Of a stretch of DNA of 64,000 bases, positions 43,432-53,848 are shown one piece after another. How positions within the stretch are numbered: position 1 is the first letter of the stretch; each line of letters starts with the position of its first letter. This stretch comes from Pusillimonas caeni (lineage in GTDB: Bacteria; Pseudomonadota; Gammaproteobacteria; Burkholderiales; Burkholderiaceae_B). A program made the translations under genes and the position numbers. The stretch lies in the NCBI RefSeq assembly GCF_003545815.1, contig NZ_PDUW01000013.1:1-64000 (forward strand). Reading direction: 5' to 3'. Under the pieces are notes generated by a model that saw only the letters and a program-made list of their open reading frames with translations, made no database searches and was not told where the DNA came from.

Positions 43432-44778
43432 ATGAAACTAACTACTCTGAATCAATTCCTCGACCACGTACAGGCCCGCGACCCGCATCAACCCGAGTTC
43501 ATGCAAGCGGTGAAAGAAGTCATGGGCTGTTTGTGGCCCTTCATCGAACAGAACCCGCGCTATGCCGAGATGGGGCTGCTCGAGCGCCTGGTGGAACCCG
43601 AGCGAGTGATCCAGTTTCGTGTTTCGTGGGTGGACGACAAGGGCCAGGTGCAAGTCAATCGCGCCTTCCGCATCCAGCACAGTTCGGCCATCGGCCCCTT
43701 CAAGGGCGGCATGCGCTTCCATCCCTCGGTCAATCTTTCCATCCTCAAGTTCCTGGCCTTCGAGCAGACTTTCAAGAACGCCCTGACCACGCTGCCCATG
43801 GGCGGCGGCAAGGGCGGCTCCGACTTCGATCCCAAGGGCAAGTCCGACGCTGAAGTCATGCGCTTCTGCCAGGCGCTGATGATCGAGCTCTACCGCCACC
43901 TGGGTCCCGACACCGACGTGCCCGCCGGCGACATCGGCGTGGGCGCCCGCGAAGTCGGCTTCATGGCCGGCATGATGAAGAAGCTCTCGAACTCGGCCTC
44001 CAGCGTCTTCACCGGCAAGGGCATCACCTTCGGCGGCAGCCTGATCCGCCCGGAAGCCACCGGCTACGGCACCGTGTATTTCGCCGAAGAAATGCTCAAG
44101 CACATGCGCCAGTCGCTCGACGGCCTGACGGTGTCGGTGTCCGGCTCGGGCAACGTGGCCCAGTACGCCATCGAAAAGTGCATGCAGATGGGCGCCAAGG
44201 TGGTCACCGTTTCCGACTCGCACGGCTGCGTGGTCGACAAGGCGGGCTTCACGCCGGCCAAGCTGGCGGCCCTCATCGAACTCAAGAACACCCGCCGCGA
44301 ACGCCTCGAGACCTTTGCACAAGAGCAAGGCCTGGTCTATGAAGCCGGCAAGCGTCCCTGGCACGTTCCGGTCGACGTCGCCCTGCCCTGCGCCACCCAG
44401 AACGAGCTCGAGCTCGAAGACGCGCTCACCCTCATCAAGAACGGCGTGCGCTGCGTGGCCGAAGGCGCCAACATGCCGACCAGCCTGGATGCCGTCGACG
44501 CCTTCATCCAGGCCGGCGTGCTGTATGCCCCGGGCAAGGCCAGCAATGCCGGCGGCGTCGCCGTGTCGGGCCTGGAAATGAGCCAGAACGCCCTGCGCCT
44601 CAGCTGGACCCGCGACGAGGTCGAGACCCGCCTGCATTCCATCATGCGCGACATCCACGAAAGCTGCGTGCGCTACAGCAATCAGGCTCCCGGCAAGCCG
44701 GTCAACTACCTGAACGGGGCCAATATCGCGGGCTTCGTCAAAGTGGCCGATGCCATGCTGCAGCAAGGCGTGTACTGA
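43432..44778 (+). CDS. gdhA: Glutamate dehydrogenase (NADP-type)
   Basis: A 448-residue hexameric glutamate dehydrogenase, interconverting 2-oxoglutarate plus ammonium and glutamate. The catalytic motif LPMGGGKGGSDFDPKGKSD (about 124-142) has the active-site Lys, and the nucleotide motif VSGSGNVAQYAIEK follows near 236. Length and C-terminus (VKVADAMLQQGVY) match the small NADP-dependent class. The ATG at 43432 is 67 bp after rho; a TTG lies just upstream. A terminator follows. Confidence 0.93.
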   Translation: MKLTTLNQFLDHVQARDPHQPEFMQAVKEVMGCLWPFIEQNPRYAEMGLLERLVEPERVIQFRVSWVDDKGQVQVNRAFRIQHSSAIGPFKGGMRFHPSVNLSILKFLAFEQTFKNALTTLPMGGGKGGSDFDPKGKSDAEVMRFCQALMIELYRHLGPDTDVPAGDIGVGAREVGFMAGMMKKLSNSASSVFTGKGITFGGSLIRPEATGYGTVYFAEEMLKHMRQSLDGLTVSVSGSGNVAQYAIEKCMQMGAKVVTVSDSHGCVVDKAGFTPAKLAALIELKNTRRERLETFAQEQGLVYEAGKRPWHVPVDVALPCATQNELELEDALTLIKNGVRCVAEGANMPTSLDAVDAFIQAGVLYAPGKASNAGGVAVSGLEMSQNALRLSWTRDEVETRLHSIMRDIHESCVRYSNQAPGKPVNYLNGANIAGFVKVADAMLQQGVY

Positions 44779-44800
44779 ACCGTACTGGCCTTACTAAAAT

Positions 44801-44832
44801 CGGCGGCGGGCCTCGGCCCGGCCGCCGTTTTT
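44801..44832 (+). terminator. Rho-independent terminator of gdhA
   Basis: A long GC stem (cggcggcgggcc with its near-complement, one bulge) is followed by ttttt at 44828-44832. It lies 22 bp after the gdhA stop and abuts the stop codon of the convergent yhdP. Confidence 0.75.
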
Positions 44833-47800
44833 CATTCCGGCGCCGCCGCGCCGCGGCGGCCCGCCCCCGAGTTCGCGACCGAGCCCTTCGCCCGGCCATT
44901 GAGTTCGACCGCGTCGTGCAGTCCCTTCCCGGCCTCGCCGTCCAGTTCGATGCCCTGGCCCTCTATCTGCCCCGCCGGAGCCGTTTTGTCCCCCGCCTTC
45001 TCGGCGGGCGCCGGCGCTTCCTTCAGTTGCGGCGCGTTCAGGTCGCCCGATACGTCGTAATGCGCCGTCATGGCTTTGGACAACGGCTTGCTGAGCAGCC
45101 ACTGGGTCACGAAGGCGCCCAGGCCGACGATGGGATTGATGGCGATGCCCGCCGCCACCGTCGCGCCGCTGACGTCTAGCTTGGGCACCACCATGGCCTG
45201 CAGATCGATCTTTTCGGTTTTCAGGTCCACGTCGCCGCCGATGCTGATGGTCGCCACCGGACCGGTCACGCGATAGTCGTTGGTCGTCATGACGCCGTCT
45301 CGGATGTGCAGCGTTCCGGCCACGCGATCGAAGGGAAAGCCTTCCTTGAAGATGGATGCGGGATTCATACTGAAGGTGGCCAGCCTCTGGAGCGACTGCA
45401 GGGACAACAGTTCGAGCAGGCGGGCCGAACGCGAATTGAGCGTGCTCAGCCGTCCCTTCTCCAGTTCAAAGCGCAACTGCCCGTTCAGGTCGGAACGATC
45501 GAAGCGCCATGGCATGTTGCGCCATTCGAACCGGCCCTTCAGCGAACCTTGACCGCCCTCCATCATGTTCTTCATGTCGATCTGGTCCAGGAAGGCGCCC
45601 ATGTCGCTGAAGCTCGCATCGGCGTCCAGCGTCAGCCCGCGCTGGCCGCCCGCCAGCCGCCAGATGCCCGAGCCGCGCAGTTCGGCCGTAGGGCTGGTCA
45701 GGCTGAGCTTGTTCAAGCGCCAGAACCGGCCGCGCTGCTCGTTCACGCCCTCCACCGCCAGCTTGCCGACCGAACGGCCATACAGGATGAGCTTGTCCAC
45801 TTTGAGATCGACCGCCGGCACATCCACGTCTCCGTCCCAGGAGCCGTCTTCTTCAGTCGCTTCCAGCAGGGCGTCGGGAGACTCGGGTTCGGGACGAGCC
45901 TGCGGACTCGGCTTGTCGTCGCCCAGCGCCAGTCGATCGAAGCGGGCGTCCACCTTGCCGGTGGTCGTCGCGTCGGCCTGGTTCCAGAACACCGTGCCCG
46001 CCGTACGCGCCGAAGCGACGTCCATGCGCCATTGGAGCGGCTGCTCTCGCTGCGCCGTCAAGGTGGCGGCGTCGAGCTGCAGCCCGTACATCGCCATGCT
46101 GTCGGCCTGCAGCCGCAGGCGCTGCAGCGGCGGGAAGATCTCGCGCTGCGATGACCGGGCATCCCCGCCTTCGTCCTGCAGGGGCGCGGAGAATTCGTCG
46201 ACGATGGCGTTCCACTCGTTGACGTCGATGCGGCCGTGGCGCGCGTCGACCACCAGGCCGGCATCGGGCAGCTTCTGGGGCAAAGCCGTGCCCACGGCGC
46301 CCGCAACGAAATAGGGCCCGTCCGCGGCGCCTTGTCTGCGCAGGAACTGCGCCTTCACCGCCGGGCCGAGCGCGGCCTTCAATATCATCTGCCGGGCCGC
46401 AGGCGCGGGAGTCCACTGCACCTCCAATCTGACCGGCGTCCCCGCCGGCTTGCCGACAGGCGCGGGCAGATCGATGGCGAGCTCGCGCAGGTCGCTCTGG
46501 GCCGTCATGGCATAGCGCCCCGACGGCTGGCGGCGCAGCTGGGCCGTGTAGGCCAGCGCTCCTTCCAGGCGCTGCATGCCTTTCAGGCCCACATACCGCC
46601 GCAGCGCCTCGGCGCCGATTCGACCCTTCATCTGCAGGCCCTTGCGGCCGCCCCCGATGCCGCCGTGGAAGTCGGCCGGACCGCCCAGGAAGCGGGCCTT
46701 CAGCCCTTCTGCGCTGAAGCCCGTCTCGGAAAATTCGAGCGTCCCCTGCACTTGCTCGAAAGGCGGCGCCTGCGGCTCCAGCGCGACCAGGCCCCCGCCG
46801 AAGCGGACGGCGCCGCGTACCCGGGTATGGTCGACGTCCAGCAGCGGTATGGTCAGGCGCAGCGGCACCTCCCAGTCGCCCTCTGCCCGGGCCGGATCGA
46901 GAAACCCGTCGAGCAGCCGATGCAAGGGCGAGTGGCGCGCCAAGGCGAGATAGGCCGGGGCGGGCGCCTTGGACCGGCCTTCGATGTTCAGCATCGAATC
47001 CCGCTCGATATCCGGAATGTGCGCCCGGACGTCGCGCAGCTCGATGACATGGCCTTCGGCGGGCGCGACGAGGGCCTCATCGGCCACCAGACGCAGATCC
47101 ACGCGGTCCAGCGCTACCCGGCCCCGTACTTGGCGCAATGCGGGCCAGCTCTCGTCCCCGCCGCGGCCGGGGGCATAGTCGATGACGCCGTCGCGGAAAC
47201 TGCCCTCGATGCGGAAACGGCCCGTTCCGTCGCCGAAAGGAAAATCCTCCAGATCGCCCTGCAGCAGCGCAGCGGCGTTCTCGATCTCGCCGTCCAGCAG
47301 GCCATGGACCAGCCACTCGCGCGCTTCCAGGTTGATGCTGTTCGGCATGTAGAGATCGATGCCGTCCAGGGTGGCGCGATGGAACACGCCCCGGATGTCG
47401 GCCAGCCCGGCCGCGCCGGAGCCGCCTTCTTTCCAGCTTCCGCGCCACTGCAGGTCCATGTCCCGGTTGATCACGCGTGTGTTGTCGAAGCGCGCGGCAA
47501 GCCGTCCGCCTGCGGCGCGCCGCAGGCCGCCGCGCGTCTCGATGTGATCGAATGCCAGCTCGTGATCGAAAACCTCGGGAGCGTCCAGCACCATGCCCTG
47601 GGCGTCGAACCAGAAGCGCACCGGCTCGCCCTCTTCGATCGCCGCGCCGTTTCCCTCGTCCTGATCAGGGCGGACATCATGGACAGCCGGATCGGCGGCC
47701 TCCGAATCTGCTAGCCCCGGCGGCGTCGGCGCCACGAGCGCCTCGAACGCTTCCAGGGCGCCGGCGTAGGCCGGCCAGGATCCGTCCAGAAACAGCTCGA

Positions 47801-48716
47801 CCGTCCCCGCCCGCACGCCGCTCCGGTCGCCCAGCCGCCAGTCGCCGTCCCGCACCCTGACCTGGGCCGCCACCCGGCTGGGGGCCGACCGGGCGAAGCC
47901 CAGCCACCATTGCGCCGACACCCGGCCCGACGTCATATGGCCCGGGATGTCCATCCAGGGACGCCATTGCGCCGGCGACATGCCTTCGACCTGTACATAG
48001 AACAGGCCTTCCCAGGCCATGGGATCGGTGGCCGCGAGGCTGGAATCGGCATGCTCGAATCGGGCGCGCAGCTCGAACTCCCTGCCCAGCGCCTCGGGCG
48101 GCGTCGCGGTCAGCAGCAGGCTGTGTTTCCCGGGCTCGGACGCCAGGCCCAGGGTGACCCCGTCCAGCCTGAGCGCCGCACCGTCCCGCGTTTCGTCCCG
48201 CCAGGTGATGGCGGCGTCCCGCAAGGCCACGCGCGGTTGCCGGGCCAGCCATTGCACTAGGGGATGGTCCAATCCCAGCTCGGGAGAGTCGCGGGAATCA
48301 TCGAGGCCGAGCTCCTTGCCCAGGACCCATATCCGCCCCTGCGCGTCGCGCCGGGCCTCGATGTCCAGCCCCGACGCCTCGATGTAGGAAAACCTCGGCA
48401 AGCCGGAAAAAAGGCCCTGCCAGCTGAGCATGGTGCGGATGACCGGCAGCCTCAGCACCTGTTGTCCCCGCTCGTCGAACACCGCCACGTCGTTGAGCTC
48501 GAGGCGCGGATGCAACCCCTTCCAGCTCGCTTCGATGCGCCCCAGTTCGATGCGGGTATCCAGCGCGGATGACAGTTCGGCCTGGATGCGCGGCCGCCAA
48601 TGATCGATGTTGGGCAGGACTCCGTGCCGGAAGACGAGAAACAGCACCGCGGCCGACAGGTACAGGACCAGCGCCGTTCGGCCCAGTACGCGAAGGAATG
48701 CGGAAATTCGAAACAC
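44832..48716 (-). CDS. yhdP: YhdP family AsmA-like envelope protein
   Basis: A 1294-residue protein close to E. coli YhdP (1266). One N-terminal membrane anchor (VLYLSAAVLFLVF, about residues 17-30) precedes a very long periplasmic part of AsmA/DUF3971 type, ending with the AsmA-like C-terminal domain (RVAGTLHIRDGVMTTNDYRV, GGDVDLKTEKIDLQAMVVP). Such proteins form a hydrophobic groove that moves phospholipids between the inner and outer membranes, partly redundant with TamB and YdbH. It is divergent from glnE, 89 bp between starts. Confidence 0.9.
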   Translation of the reverse strand: MFRISAFLRVLGRTALVLYLSAAVLFLVFRHGVLPNIDHWRPRIQAELSSALDTRIELGRIEASWKGLHPRLELNDVAVFDERGQQVLRLPVIRTMLSWQGLFSGLPRFSYIEASGLDIEARRDAQGRIWVLGKELGLDDSRDSPELGLDHPLVQWLARQPRVALRDAAITWRDETRDGAALRLDGVTLGLASEPGKHSLLLTATPPEALGREFELRARFEHADSSLAATDPMAWEGLFYVQVEGMSPAQWRPWMDIPGHMTSGRVSAQWWLGFARSAPSRVAAQVRVRDGDWRLGDRSGVRAGTVELFLDGSWPAYAGALEAFEALVAPTPPGLADSEAADPAVHDVRPDQDEGNGAAIEEGEPVRFWFDAQGMVLDAPEVFDHELAFDHIETRGGLRRAAGGRLAARFDNTRVINRDMDLQWRGSWKEGGSGAAGLADIRGVFHRATLDGIDLYMPNSINLEAREWLVHGLLDGEIENAAALLQGDLEDFPFGDGTGRFRIEGSFRDGVIDYAPGRGGDESWPALRQVRGRVALDRVDLRLVADEALVAPAEGHVIELRDVRAHIPDIERDSMLNIEGRSKAPAPAYLALARHSPLHRLLDGFLDPARAEGDWEVPLRLTIPLLDVDHTRVRGAVRFGGGLVALEPQAPPFEQVQGTLEFSETGFSAEGLKARFLGGPADFHGGIGGGRKGLQMKGRIGAEALRRYVGLKGMQRLEGALAYTAQLRRQPSGRYAMTAQSDLRELAIDLPAPVGKPAGTPVRLEVQWTPAPAARQMILKAALGPAVKAQFLRRQGAADGPYFVAGAVGTALPQKLPDAGLVVDARHGRIDVNEWNAIVDEFSAPLQDEGGDARSSQREIFPPLQRLRLQADSMAMYGLQLDAATLTAQREQPLQWRMDVASARTAGTVFWNQADATTTGKVDARFDRLALGDDKPSPQARPEPESPDALLEATEEDGSWDGDVDVPAVDLKVDKLILYGRSVGKLAVEGVNEQRGRFWRLNKLSLTSPTAELRGSGIWRLAGGQRGLTLDADASFSDMGAFLDQIDMKNMMEGGQGSLKGRFEWRNMPWRFDRSDLNGQLRFELEKGRLSTLNSRSARLLELLSLQSLQRLATFSMNPASIFKEGFPFDRVAGTLHIRDGVMTTNDYRVTGPVATISIGGDVDLKTEKIDLQAMVVPKLDVSGATVAAGIAINPIVGLGAFVTQWLLSKPLSKAMTAHYDVSGDLNAPQLKEAPAPAEKAGDKTAPAGQIEGQGIELDGEAGKGLHDAVELNGRAKGSVANSGAGRRGAAAPE

Positions 48717-48805
48717 GGGTTGAGTAGCCAGTACGGGGGGATATGCAGTATCTTTTCAGACCTTATACCTGAAAATCCACCGATCGTCGCGACCAACCCC
48801 TACTC

Positions 48806-51583
48806 ATGACCGCAAGTTCCCGTCTGTCCAAAGCCCTGGAATGGTCCGGCGCCCTGCGCCGCAAGACCGGCTCGAATCAAGCCTTCGCGGCATGGCTGGA
48901 ACAGGCCTGCGCACAACCGGTGGACGACCGGGCCATCGGCGCCTGGTTCGACGAGCTGCGCGGCGGCGCCGCGCCCGGCCCGGCCCTGCCCACCGCCGAC
49001 GCGCGCCGGGTGCTGCGCCAGTTGCGCCAGCGCGTGTTCTACGCCCTGATGGTGCGCGACATCAATGGCGAAGCGCCCTTGGCGGAGGTGGTGGAAGCCA
49101 CCAGCAATCTGGCCGACCTGGCCATCGCCCAGGCTTACCAGAGCGTGGCAGCCGACCTGGCCGACACCCATGGCGCCCCGCTGGACCCGGGCACCGGCCA
49201 GCCCCAGGAGATGCTGATCATCGGCATGGGCAAGCTGGGCGGCAGGGAATTGAACGTGTCGTCGGACATCGACCTGATCATGCTGTATGGCGAAGAAGGC
49301 GAGACGACGGGACGCCGCAAGATCAGCCACCATGAGTTCTATGGGCGCCTCGTGCAGCGCATGATGCCGGTGCTGTCCGAGCCGGACGCGGACGGCCAGG
49401 TGTTTCGCACCGACCTGCGCCTGCGGCCCGACGGCGACTCGGGCCCGCTGGCCTGGAGCCTGGACGCGCTGGAGCACTATCTGGTGGCCCAGGGCCGCGA
49501 ATGGGAACGCTACGCCTGGCTCAAGGCCCGCCCGATCCCCGGCGCGGCGTTCCAGGGCAGCGACCGCCGGCCCCAACTGGCGCAGCTCGAGTCGCTGCGC
49601 GTTCCCTTCGTGTACCGCAAGTATTTCGACTTCGATGCGCTGGCCGCCCTGCGGCAGCTGCGCGAGCGCATCCGCGAAGACTGGCAGCGGCGCGCCCAGG
49701 CCCGCAGCGGCGTGGACGCCACCCACAACATCAAGCTGGGCGACGGCGGCATCCGCGAAATCGAGTTCATTGTCCAGTTGAACCAGTTGATACGGGGCGG
49801 GCGCATGCCTTCGCTGCAGAAGCGCGGCCTGCTGGCCGCCCTGCAACGCCAGAAGACCGCCGGCGTGATGCCCGAGGCCATTGCCGACAAGCTGCAGGCC
49901 GCCTACTGCTTTCTGCGGCGCACCGAACACATGCTGCAATACCGCGAAGACGAGCAGACTCACCTGCTGCCCTTCGATCCCGCCCTGCGCGAGCAGCTCG
50001 CCCACGCCATGGGCATGGCGCCCCGCGACTTCGAACAGGCGCTGGCCGAGCACCGGCATTTCGTCAACCAGACTTTCCGCAACGCCTTCCGGCTCGCCGG
50101 CATGGGCGAGGCCGAGGACGAGGACGAAACCGCCTCCGGCCCGGCGCCGGACTGCAGCCTGAGCGACTATGTCGACGGCCAGCTGGGCGAGCACGCCGAC
50201 GCGCTCAACCAGCGCATCCAGGCCCTGCTCGACACGCACCGCATCCGCAGCCTGCCGGCCAACAGCCGCAAGCGCCTGGACGCCCTGCTGCCCGCCCTCG
50301 TCGATGCCGCCGCCAAAACGCCCGATCCCGAACAGACCGCCATCCGGCTGCTGAACCTGATCGAGCACATCGCTCAGCGCAGCGCCTACCTGGCGCTGCT
50401 GGCCGAGTATCCCGAGATCCTGGCCCGCGTGTCGCGCATCGTGGGCGCCAGCCCCTGGGCGTCGCAATACCTCTGCCAATACCCCTTGCTGCTGGACAGC
50501 CTGATCGAGTGGCATTCCTTGATGTCGCCGCTGGATCTGGCCGCCCACGCCAAGAGCCTGCACGACGAACTGGACGCGTCGCTGTTGCCCGACGGCAAGC
50601 CCGACGTCGAGCAGCAGATGAACCTGATGCGCGACTTGCAGCGCCAGCTCAGCTTCCAGCTGCTGGCCCAGGATCTGGCCGGCGTGCTCACCGTCGAGCA
50701 ACTGGCCGATCAGCTTTCCGGGCTGGCGGACATGCTGCTGGAAGAAACCCTGCACCGCGTCTGGCCCCTCGTCCAGCCCCGCGGCGCCCCTACCGGCGGC
50801 GCCTTGCCGCCGCCCCGCTTCGCCATCATCGCCTACGGCAAGCTGGGAGGCAAAGAGCTGGGCTACGCTTCCGACCTGGACCTGGTGTTCCTGTACGACG
50901 ACCCGCGCGAGGACGCGCCGGAACTCTATGCCAAGCTGGGCCGCCGCATGGCCTCGTGGCTGTCCACCATGACTTCTTCGGGGCGCCTCTACGACATCGA
51001 CCTGCGCCTGCGTCCGGACGGCGACGCCGGCGTGCTGGCCGTATCCGTGGAAGCGTTCTCGCAGTACCAGTTGAACCATGCCTGGCCCTGGGAGCACCAG
51101 GCCATCACCCGCGCCCGCTTCGCCGCGGGCGACAGCACCGTGGGCGAGCGCTTCGAGGCCGTGCGCCGCGAAATCCTGCTGGCCCCGCGCGACCCGCAGC
51201 AGCTCAAGCAGGACGTGCGCGCCATGCGCGACAAGATCAGCGCGGGCCATCCCAACCACTCGCTGGACTTCGACCTCAAGCACGACCGCGGCGGCATGGT
51301 CGACGTCGAATTCGTCACTCAGTACCTGGTATTGGCATACTCCAGCAAGCACCCCGTGCTGGTCGACAACCTGGGCAACATCACGCTTCTGAAACTCGCC
51401 GGCGAACACGGCCTGATTCCGCGGCAGCTGGCCACCGAAGTGTCCGATGCCTATCGGGTGTTCCGCAGGATGCAGCATTCGCTGCGGCTGCAGGGCGCGG
51501 AAAAAGCCCGTGTCTCGCCCAGCCTGCTCGCTGCCGAGCGCGCCTGCGTGCGCCTGCTCTGGAACACCGTCATCGGCGAATGA
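48806..51583 (+). CDS. glnE: Bifunctional glutamine synthetase adenylyltransferase/adenylyl-removing enzyme
   Basis: A 925-residue enzyme (E. coli 946) that attaches AMP to, and removes it from, glutamine synthetase according to nitrogen status. Two nucleotidyltransferase domains show paired motifs: [20 protein letters not shown] (about residue 140) and [20 protein letters not shown] (about 675), each with metal-binding Asp pairs. Both C-terminal helical domains are present. No glnB or glnA is in the window. gdhA lies nearby but in a separate unit. Confidence 0.95.
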   Translation: MTASSRLSKALEWSGALRRKTGSNQAFAAWLEQACAQPVDDRAIGAWFDELRGGAAPGPALPTADARRVLRQLRQRVFYALMVRDINGEAPLAEVVEATSNLADLAIAQAYQSVAADLADTHGAPLDPGTGQPQEMLIIGMGKLGGRELNVSSDIDLIMLYGEEGETTGRRKISHHEFYGRLVQRMMPVLSEPDADGQVFRTDLRLRPDGDSGPLAWSLDALEHYLVAQGREWERYAWLKARPIPGAAFQGSDRRPQLAQLESLRVPFVYRKYFDFDALAALRQLRERIREDWQRRAQARSGVDATHNIKLGDGGIREIEFIVQLNQLIRGGRMPSLQKRGLLAALQRQKTAGVMPEAIADKLQAAYCFLRRTEHMLQYREDEQTHLLPFDPALREQLAHAMGMAPRDFEQALAEHRHFVNQTFRNAFRLAGMGEAEDEDETASGPAPDCSLSDYVDGQLGEHADALNQRIQALLDTHRIRSLPANSRKRLDALLPALVDAAAKTPDPEQTAIRLLNLIEHIAQRSAYLALLAEYPEILARVSRIVGASPWASQYLCQYPLLLDSLIEWHSLMSPLDLAAHAKSLHDELDASLLPDGKPDVEQQMNLMRDLQRQLSFQLLAQDLAGVLTVEQLADQLSGLADMLLEETLHRVWPLVQPRGAPTGGALPPPRFAIIAYGKLGGKELGYASDLDLVFLYDDPREDAPELYAKLGRRMASWLSTMTSSGRLYDIDLRLRPDGDAGVLAVSVEAFSQYQLNHAWPWEHQAITRARFAAGDSTVGERFEAVRREILLAPRDPQQLKQDVRAMRDKISAGHPNHSLDFDLKHDRGGMVDVEFVTQYLVLAYSSKHPVLVDNLGNITLLKLAGEHGLIPRQLATEVSDAYRVFRRMQHSLRLQGAEKARVSPSLLAAERACVRLLWNTVIGE

Positions 51584-51684
51584 GCCCGACGGGCCGGCAG
51601 GCGCCGGGCTGCATGCGCGGCTGGCGCGGACCGTGCGAGGCATTACAATCGGTGTGCCTTTGACATCAACACTGGAGCCGCCCA

Positions 51685-51945
51685 ATGAGCAACGCCATCC
51701 CGCGCATGACCAATCTGTTCCTACAACTCGGGCTGGACGCCAGCGAAGAAGCGATCGCGCAATTCATCAAGGACCATCAATTGCCCACGGACGTCGAGAT
51801 TGCCGACGCGCCATATTGGAATGACGCCCAGCGCCAGTTCCTGACCGAGCAGATCGCGGCCGATGCGCCCTGGGCCATCATCGTCGACCAGTTGAACGAG
51901 TCCCTGCACGAAGACGCGGTCAAGCTCAGTTCGGGGCTGGAATAA
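51685..51945 (+). CDS. DUF2789 family protein
   Basis: An 86-residue soluble protein of unknown function. The family pattern is visible in MTNLFLQLGLDASEEAIAQF, then LPTDVEIADAPYWNDAQRQF and AIIVDQLNESLH. It precedes gor by only 3 bp, so the two are very likely co-transcribed and translationally linked. A possible link with redox metabolism is an inference from this position only. Confidence 0.82.
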   Translation: MSNAIPRMTNLFLQLGLDASEEAIAQFIKDHQLPTDVEIADAPYWNDAQRQFLTEQIAADAPWAIIVDQLNESLHEDAVKLSSGLE

Positions 51946-51948
51946 ACA

Positions 51949-53316
51949 ATGAGCGGGCAAGACGTGACACAGCACTACGACTACATCGCCATAGGCGGCG
52001 GCAGCGGCGGCATCGCCTCCGCCAACCGCGCAGCGATGCACGGAAGAAAATGCGCGCTGATCGAAGCCAAAGAGCTCGGCGGCACCTGCGTCAACGTGGG
52101 ATGCGTGCCCAAGAAAGTCATGTGGCACGCGGCGCAAATCGCCGAGGCCATTCACCACTATGGGCCGGACTACGGCTTTAACGCCACGGTGAACCGCTTC
52201 GACTGGAACACCCTGGTCGAGAACCGCAGCGCCTACATCGACCGCATCCATGCTTCGTACGACACGGTGCTGGGCAAGAACCAGGTCGACGTGATCCGCG
52301 GCTGGGCCAGCTTCGTCGATGCGCGCACCATCGAAGTCGACGGCAAGCGCTACACCGCCGACCACATCCTGATCGCCACCGGCGGCCGGCCCGTGCGCCC
52401 CGACATTCCCGGCGCGGAACACGGCATCGATTCGGACGGCTTCTTCGCCTTGTCCGAATTGCCCCGGCGCACCGCCGTGGTGGGGGCGGGCTACATCGCG
52501 GTCGAACTGGCGGGCGTGATGAACGCCCTGGGTTCGGAAACCCATCTCTTCGTGCGGCAGCATGCCCCGCTGCGCAATTTCGATCCCCTGATCAGCGAAA
52601 CCCTGGTCGAAGTGATGCAGGCCGAAGGCCCTCTGCTGCACACACACTCCGTACCCAAGGCGGTTTTGAAGAACGCCGACGGCAGCCTGACGCTGCAACT
52701 CGAGAACGGCGAAAGCCACACCGTGGACTGCCTGGTCTGGGCGGTCGGCCGGGAGCCCCATACGGCCCACCTGAACCTGAAGGCGGCGGGCGTACAGGTG
52801 AACCCGCTCGGCTACATCACGGTGGACAAGTACCAGAACACCAATGTGCCCGGCGTCTACGCGGTGGGAGACATCACCGGGCAGGTCGAACTGACGCCGG
52901 TGGCCGTTGCCGCCGGACGCCGCCTGTCCGAGCGGCTGTTCAACGACAAGCCCGACGAACACCTCGATTACAGCAATGTCCCCACGGTGGTGTTCAGCCA
53001 CCCGCCGATAGGCACGGTCGGCCTCAGCGAACCCGAGGCGCGGGCCAAATACGGCGACGATGCGGTGAAGGTGTACCGGTCTTCTTTCACCGCCATGTAC
53101 ACCGCGGTGACGCGGCGCCGCCAGCCCGCGCGCATGAAGCTCGTCTGCGCCGGGCCGGAAGAGAAGATCGTCGGCATACACGGCATCGGCTTCGGCATGG
53201 ACGAAATGCTGCAGGGCTTCGCGGTGGCGCTGAAGATGGGCGCCACCAAGAAGGACTTCGACGACACCGTGGCGATACATCCCACCGCCTCTGAAGAGTT
53301 CGTGACGATGCGGTAG
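51949..53316 (+). CDS. gor: Glutathione-disulfide reductase
   Basis: A 455-residue flavoprotein disulfide reductase. FAD motif [14 protein letters not shown] (about 12-25), redox-active Cys47 and Cys52 in [17 protein letters not shown] motif [14 protein letters not shown] (about 178), and the terminal catalytic HPTASEE are all present. It reduces oxidised glutathione with NADPH in the cytoplasm. It follows the DUF2789 gene closely. Its stop codon is 6 bp before the composite repeat region. Confidence 0.95.
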   Translation: MSGQDVTQHYDYIAIGGGSGGIASANRAAMHGRKCALIEAKELGGTCVNVGCVPKKVMWHAAQIAEAIHHYGPDYGFNATVNRFDWNTLVENRSAYIDRIHASYDTVLGKNQVDVIRGWASFVDARTIEVDGKRYTADHILIATGGRPVRPDIPGAEHGIDSDGFFALSELPRRTAVVGAGYIAVELAGVMNALGSETHLFVRQHAPLRNFDPLISETLVEVMQAEGPLLHTHSVPKAVLKNADGSLTLQLENGESHTVDCLVWAVGREPHTAHLNLKAAGVQVNPLGYITVDKYQNTNVPGVYAVGDITGQVELTPVAVAAGRRLSERLFNDKPDEHLDYSNVPTVVFSHPPIGTVGLSEPEARAKYGDDAVKVYRSSFTAMYTAVTRRRQPARMKLVCAGPEEKIVGIHGIGFGMDEMLQGFAVALKMGATKKDFDDTVAIHPTASEEFVTMR

Positions 53317-53322
53317 AGCTAA

Positions 53323-53430
53323 ATTGGGTTCTTGAGGGCCGTTGGGGATTGTTGCGATGTTGCTATTGGGTTCTTGAGCGCCGCTGGGGATTGTTGCGAT
53401 GCTGTTATTGGGTTCTTGAGCGCCGCTGAA
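53323..53430. repeat. 42-bp tandem repeat, two full units and a 24-bp partial third
   Basis: Units at 53323-53364, 53365-53406 and 53407-53430 start attgggttcttgag and contain ggggattgttgcgatg. The first two differ at only a few positions, and the third runs into hairpin A. The array begins 6 bp after the gor stop codon. There are no spacers between units, so it is not a CRISPR array. An inverted copy of the unit's start (ctcaagaaccc) lies at 53670-53680. Confidence 0.85.
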
Positions 53431-53510
53431 GGAGCCCCGGGTTTTCCCCGGACGGTCGGGCGGTCCGAGGCAGCGCCCTCCAACGTCCGGGGACAACCCG
53501 GGGCTCCTTC
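53428..53510. repeat. Long hairpin A: 26-bp arms around a 31-bp core
   Basis: The left arm 53428-53453 (gaaggagccccggg...) and right arm 53485-53510 are complementary except for one base. Between them, 53454-53484, is a 31-bp core that starts ggtcgggcggtccg and ends ccctccaac. The flanks gccgctgaa (left) and ttcaacggc (right) extend the inverted repeat. The exact reverse complement of the core recurs in hairpin B. Confidence 0.85.
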
Positions 53511-53515
53511 AACGG

Positions 53516-53569
53516 CTTGCGTCATTTGCCAGACTCGCGTCATTTGCCTACTCGCGTTATTTTCTCAGA
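53516..53569. repeat. Three imperfect copies of a 17-19-bp repeat
   Basis: Copies at 53516-53533, 53534-53550 and 53551-53569 follow the pattern ctcgcgtcatttgccta. They fill the spacer between the two hairpins. Confidence 0.6.
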
Positions 53570-53583
53570 CGTAAGCCGCTGGA

Positions 53584-53658
53584 GGCGGGCATGCCCAGGC
53601 CGGGCGTTGGAGGGCGCTGCCTCGGACCGCCCGACCGCCCGGCCTGGGCATGCCCGCC
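53584..53658. repeat. Long hairpin B: perfect 22-bp arms around the same core, inverted
   Basis: The arms 53584-53605 and 53637-53658 (ggcgggcatgcccaggcc...) are perfect complements. The 31-bp loop 53606-53636 is the exact reverse complement of the core of hairpin A. The arm sequence is unrelated to that of hairpin A. The flanks gccgctgga (53575-53583) and ttcagcggc (53659-53667) match those of hairpin A. A palindromic gcatgc lies in each arm. Confidence 0.85.
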
Positions 53659-53848
53659 TTCAGCGGCGTCTCAAGAACCCAAACGCCAAGTCCCGACCCA
53701 AGAGTCACGTCCGAAAAAACCCGATCAAAGCTGCACTCGCGCATTTGGGTATAACCCGACAACAGACTAAAATCGCTTAATACTCCCTAAATAAATGGCA
53801 TCGCCAGGCTCACTGTGCGTGCCGACCGCATCGCCTGCTTCGAACACC

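Noticed and set aside
48800-51685. 961-codon open frame antisense to glnE
   Set aside because: Low-complexity His/Gln/Ala-rich translation typical of antisense frames; glnE is unambiguous.
53323-53430. CRISPR array
   Set aside because: Repeat units are contiguous with no unique spacers, there are only two and a half units, and no cas gene is in the window.
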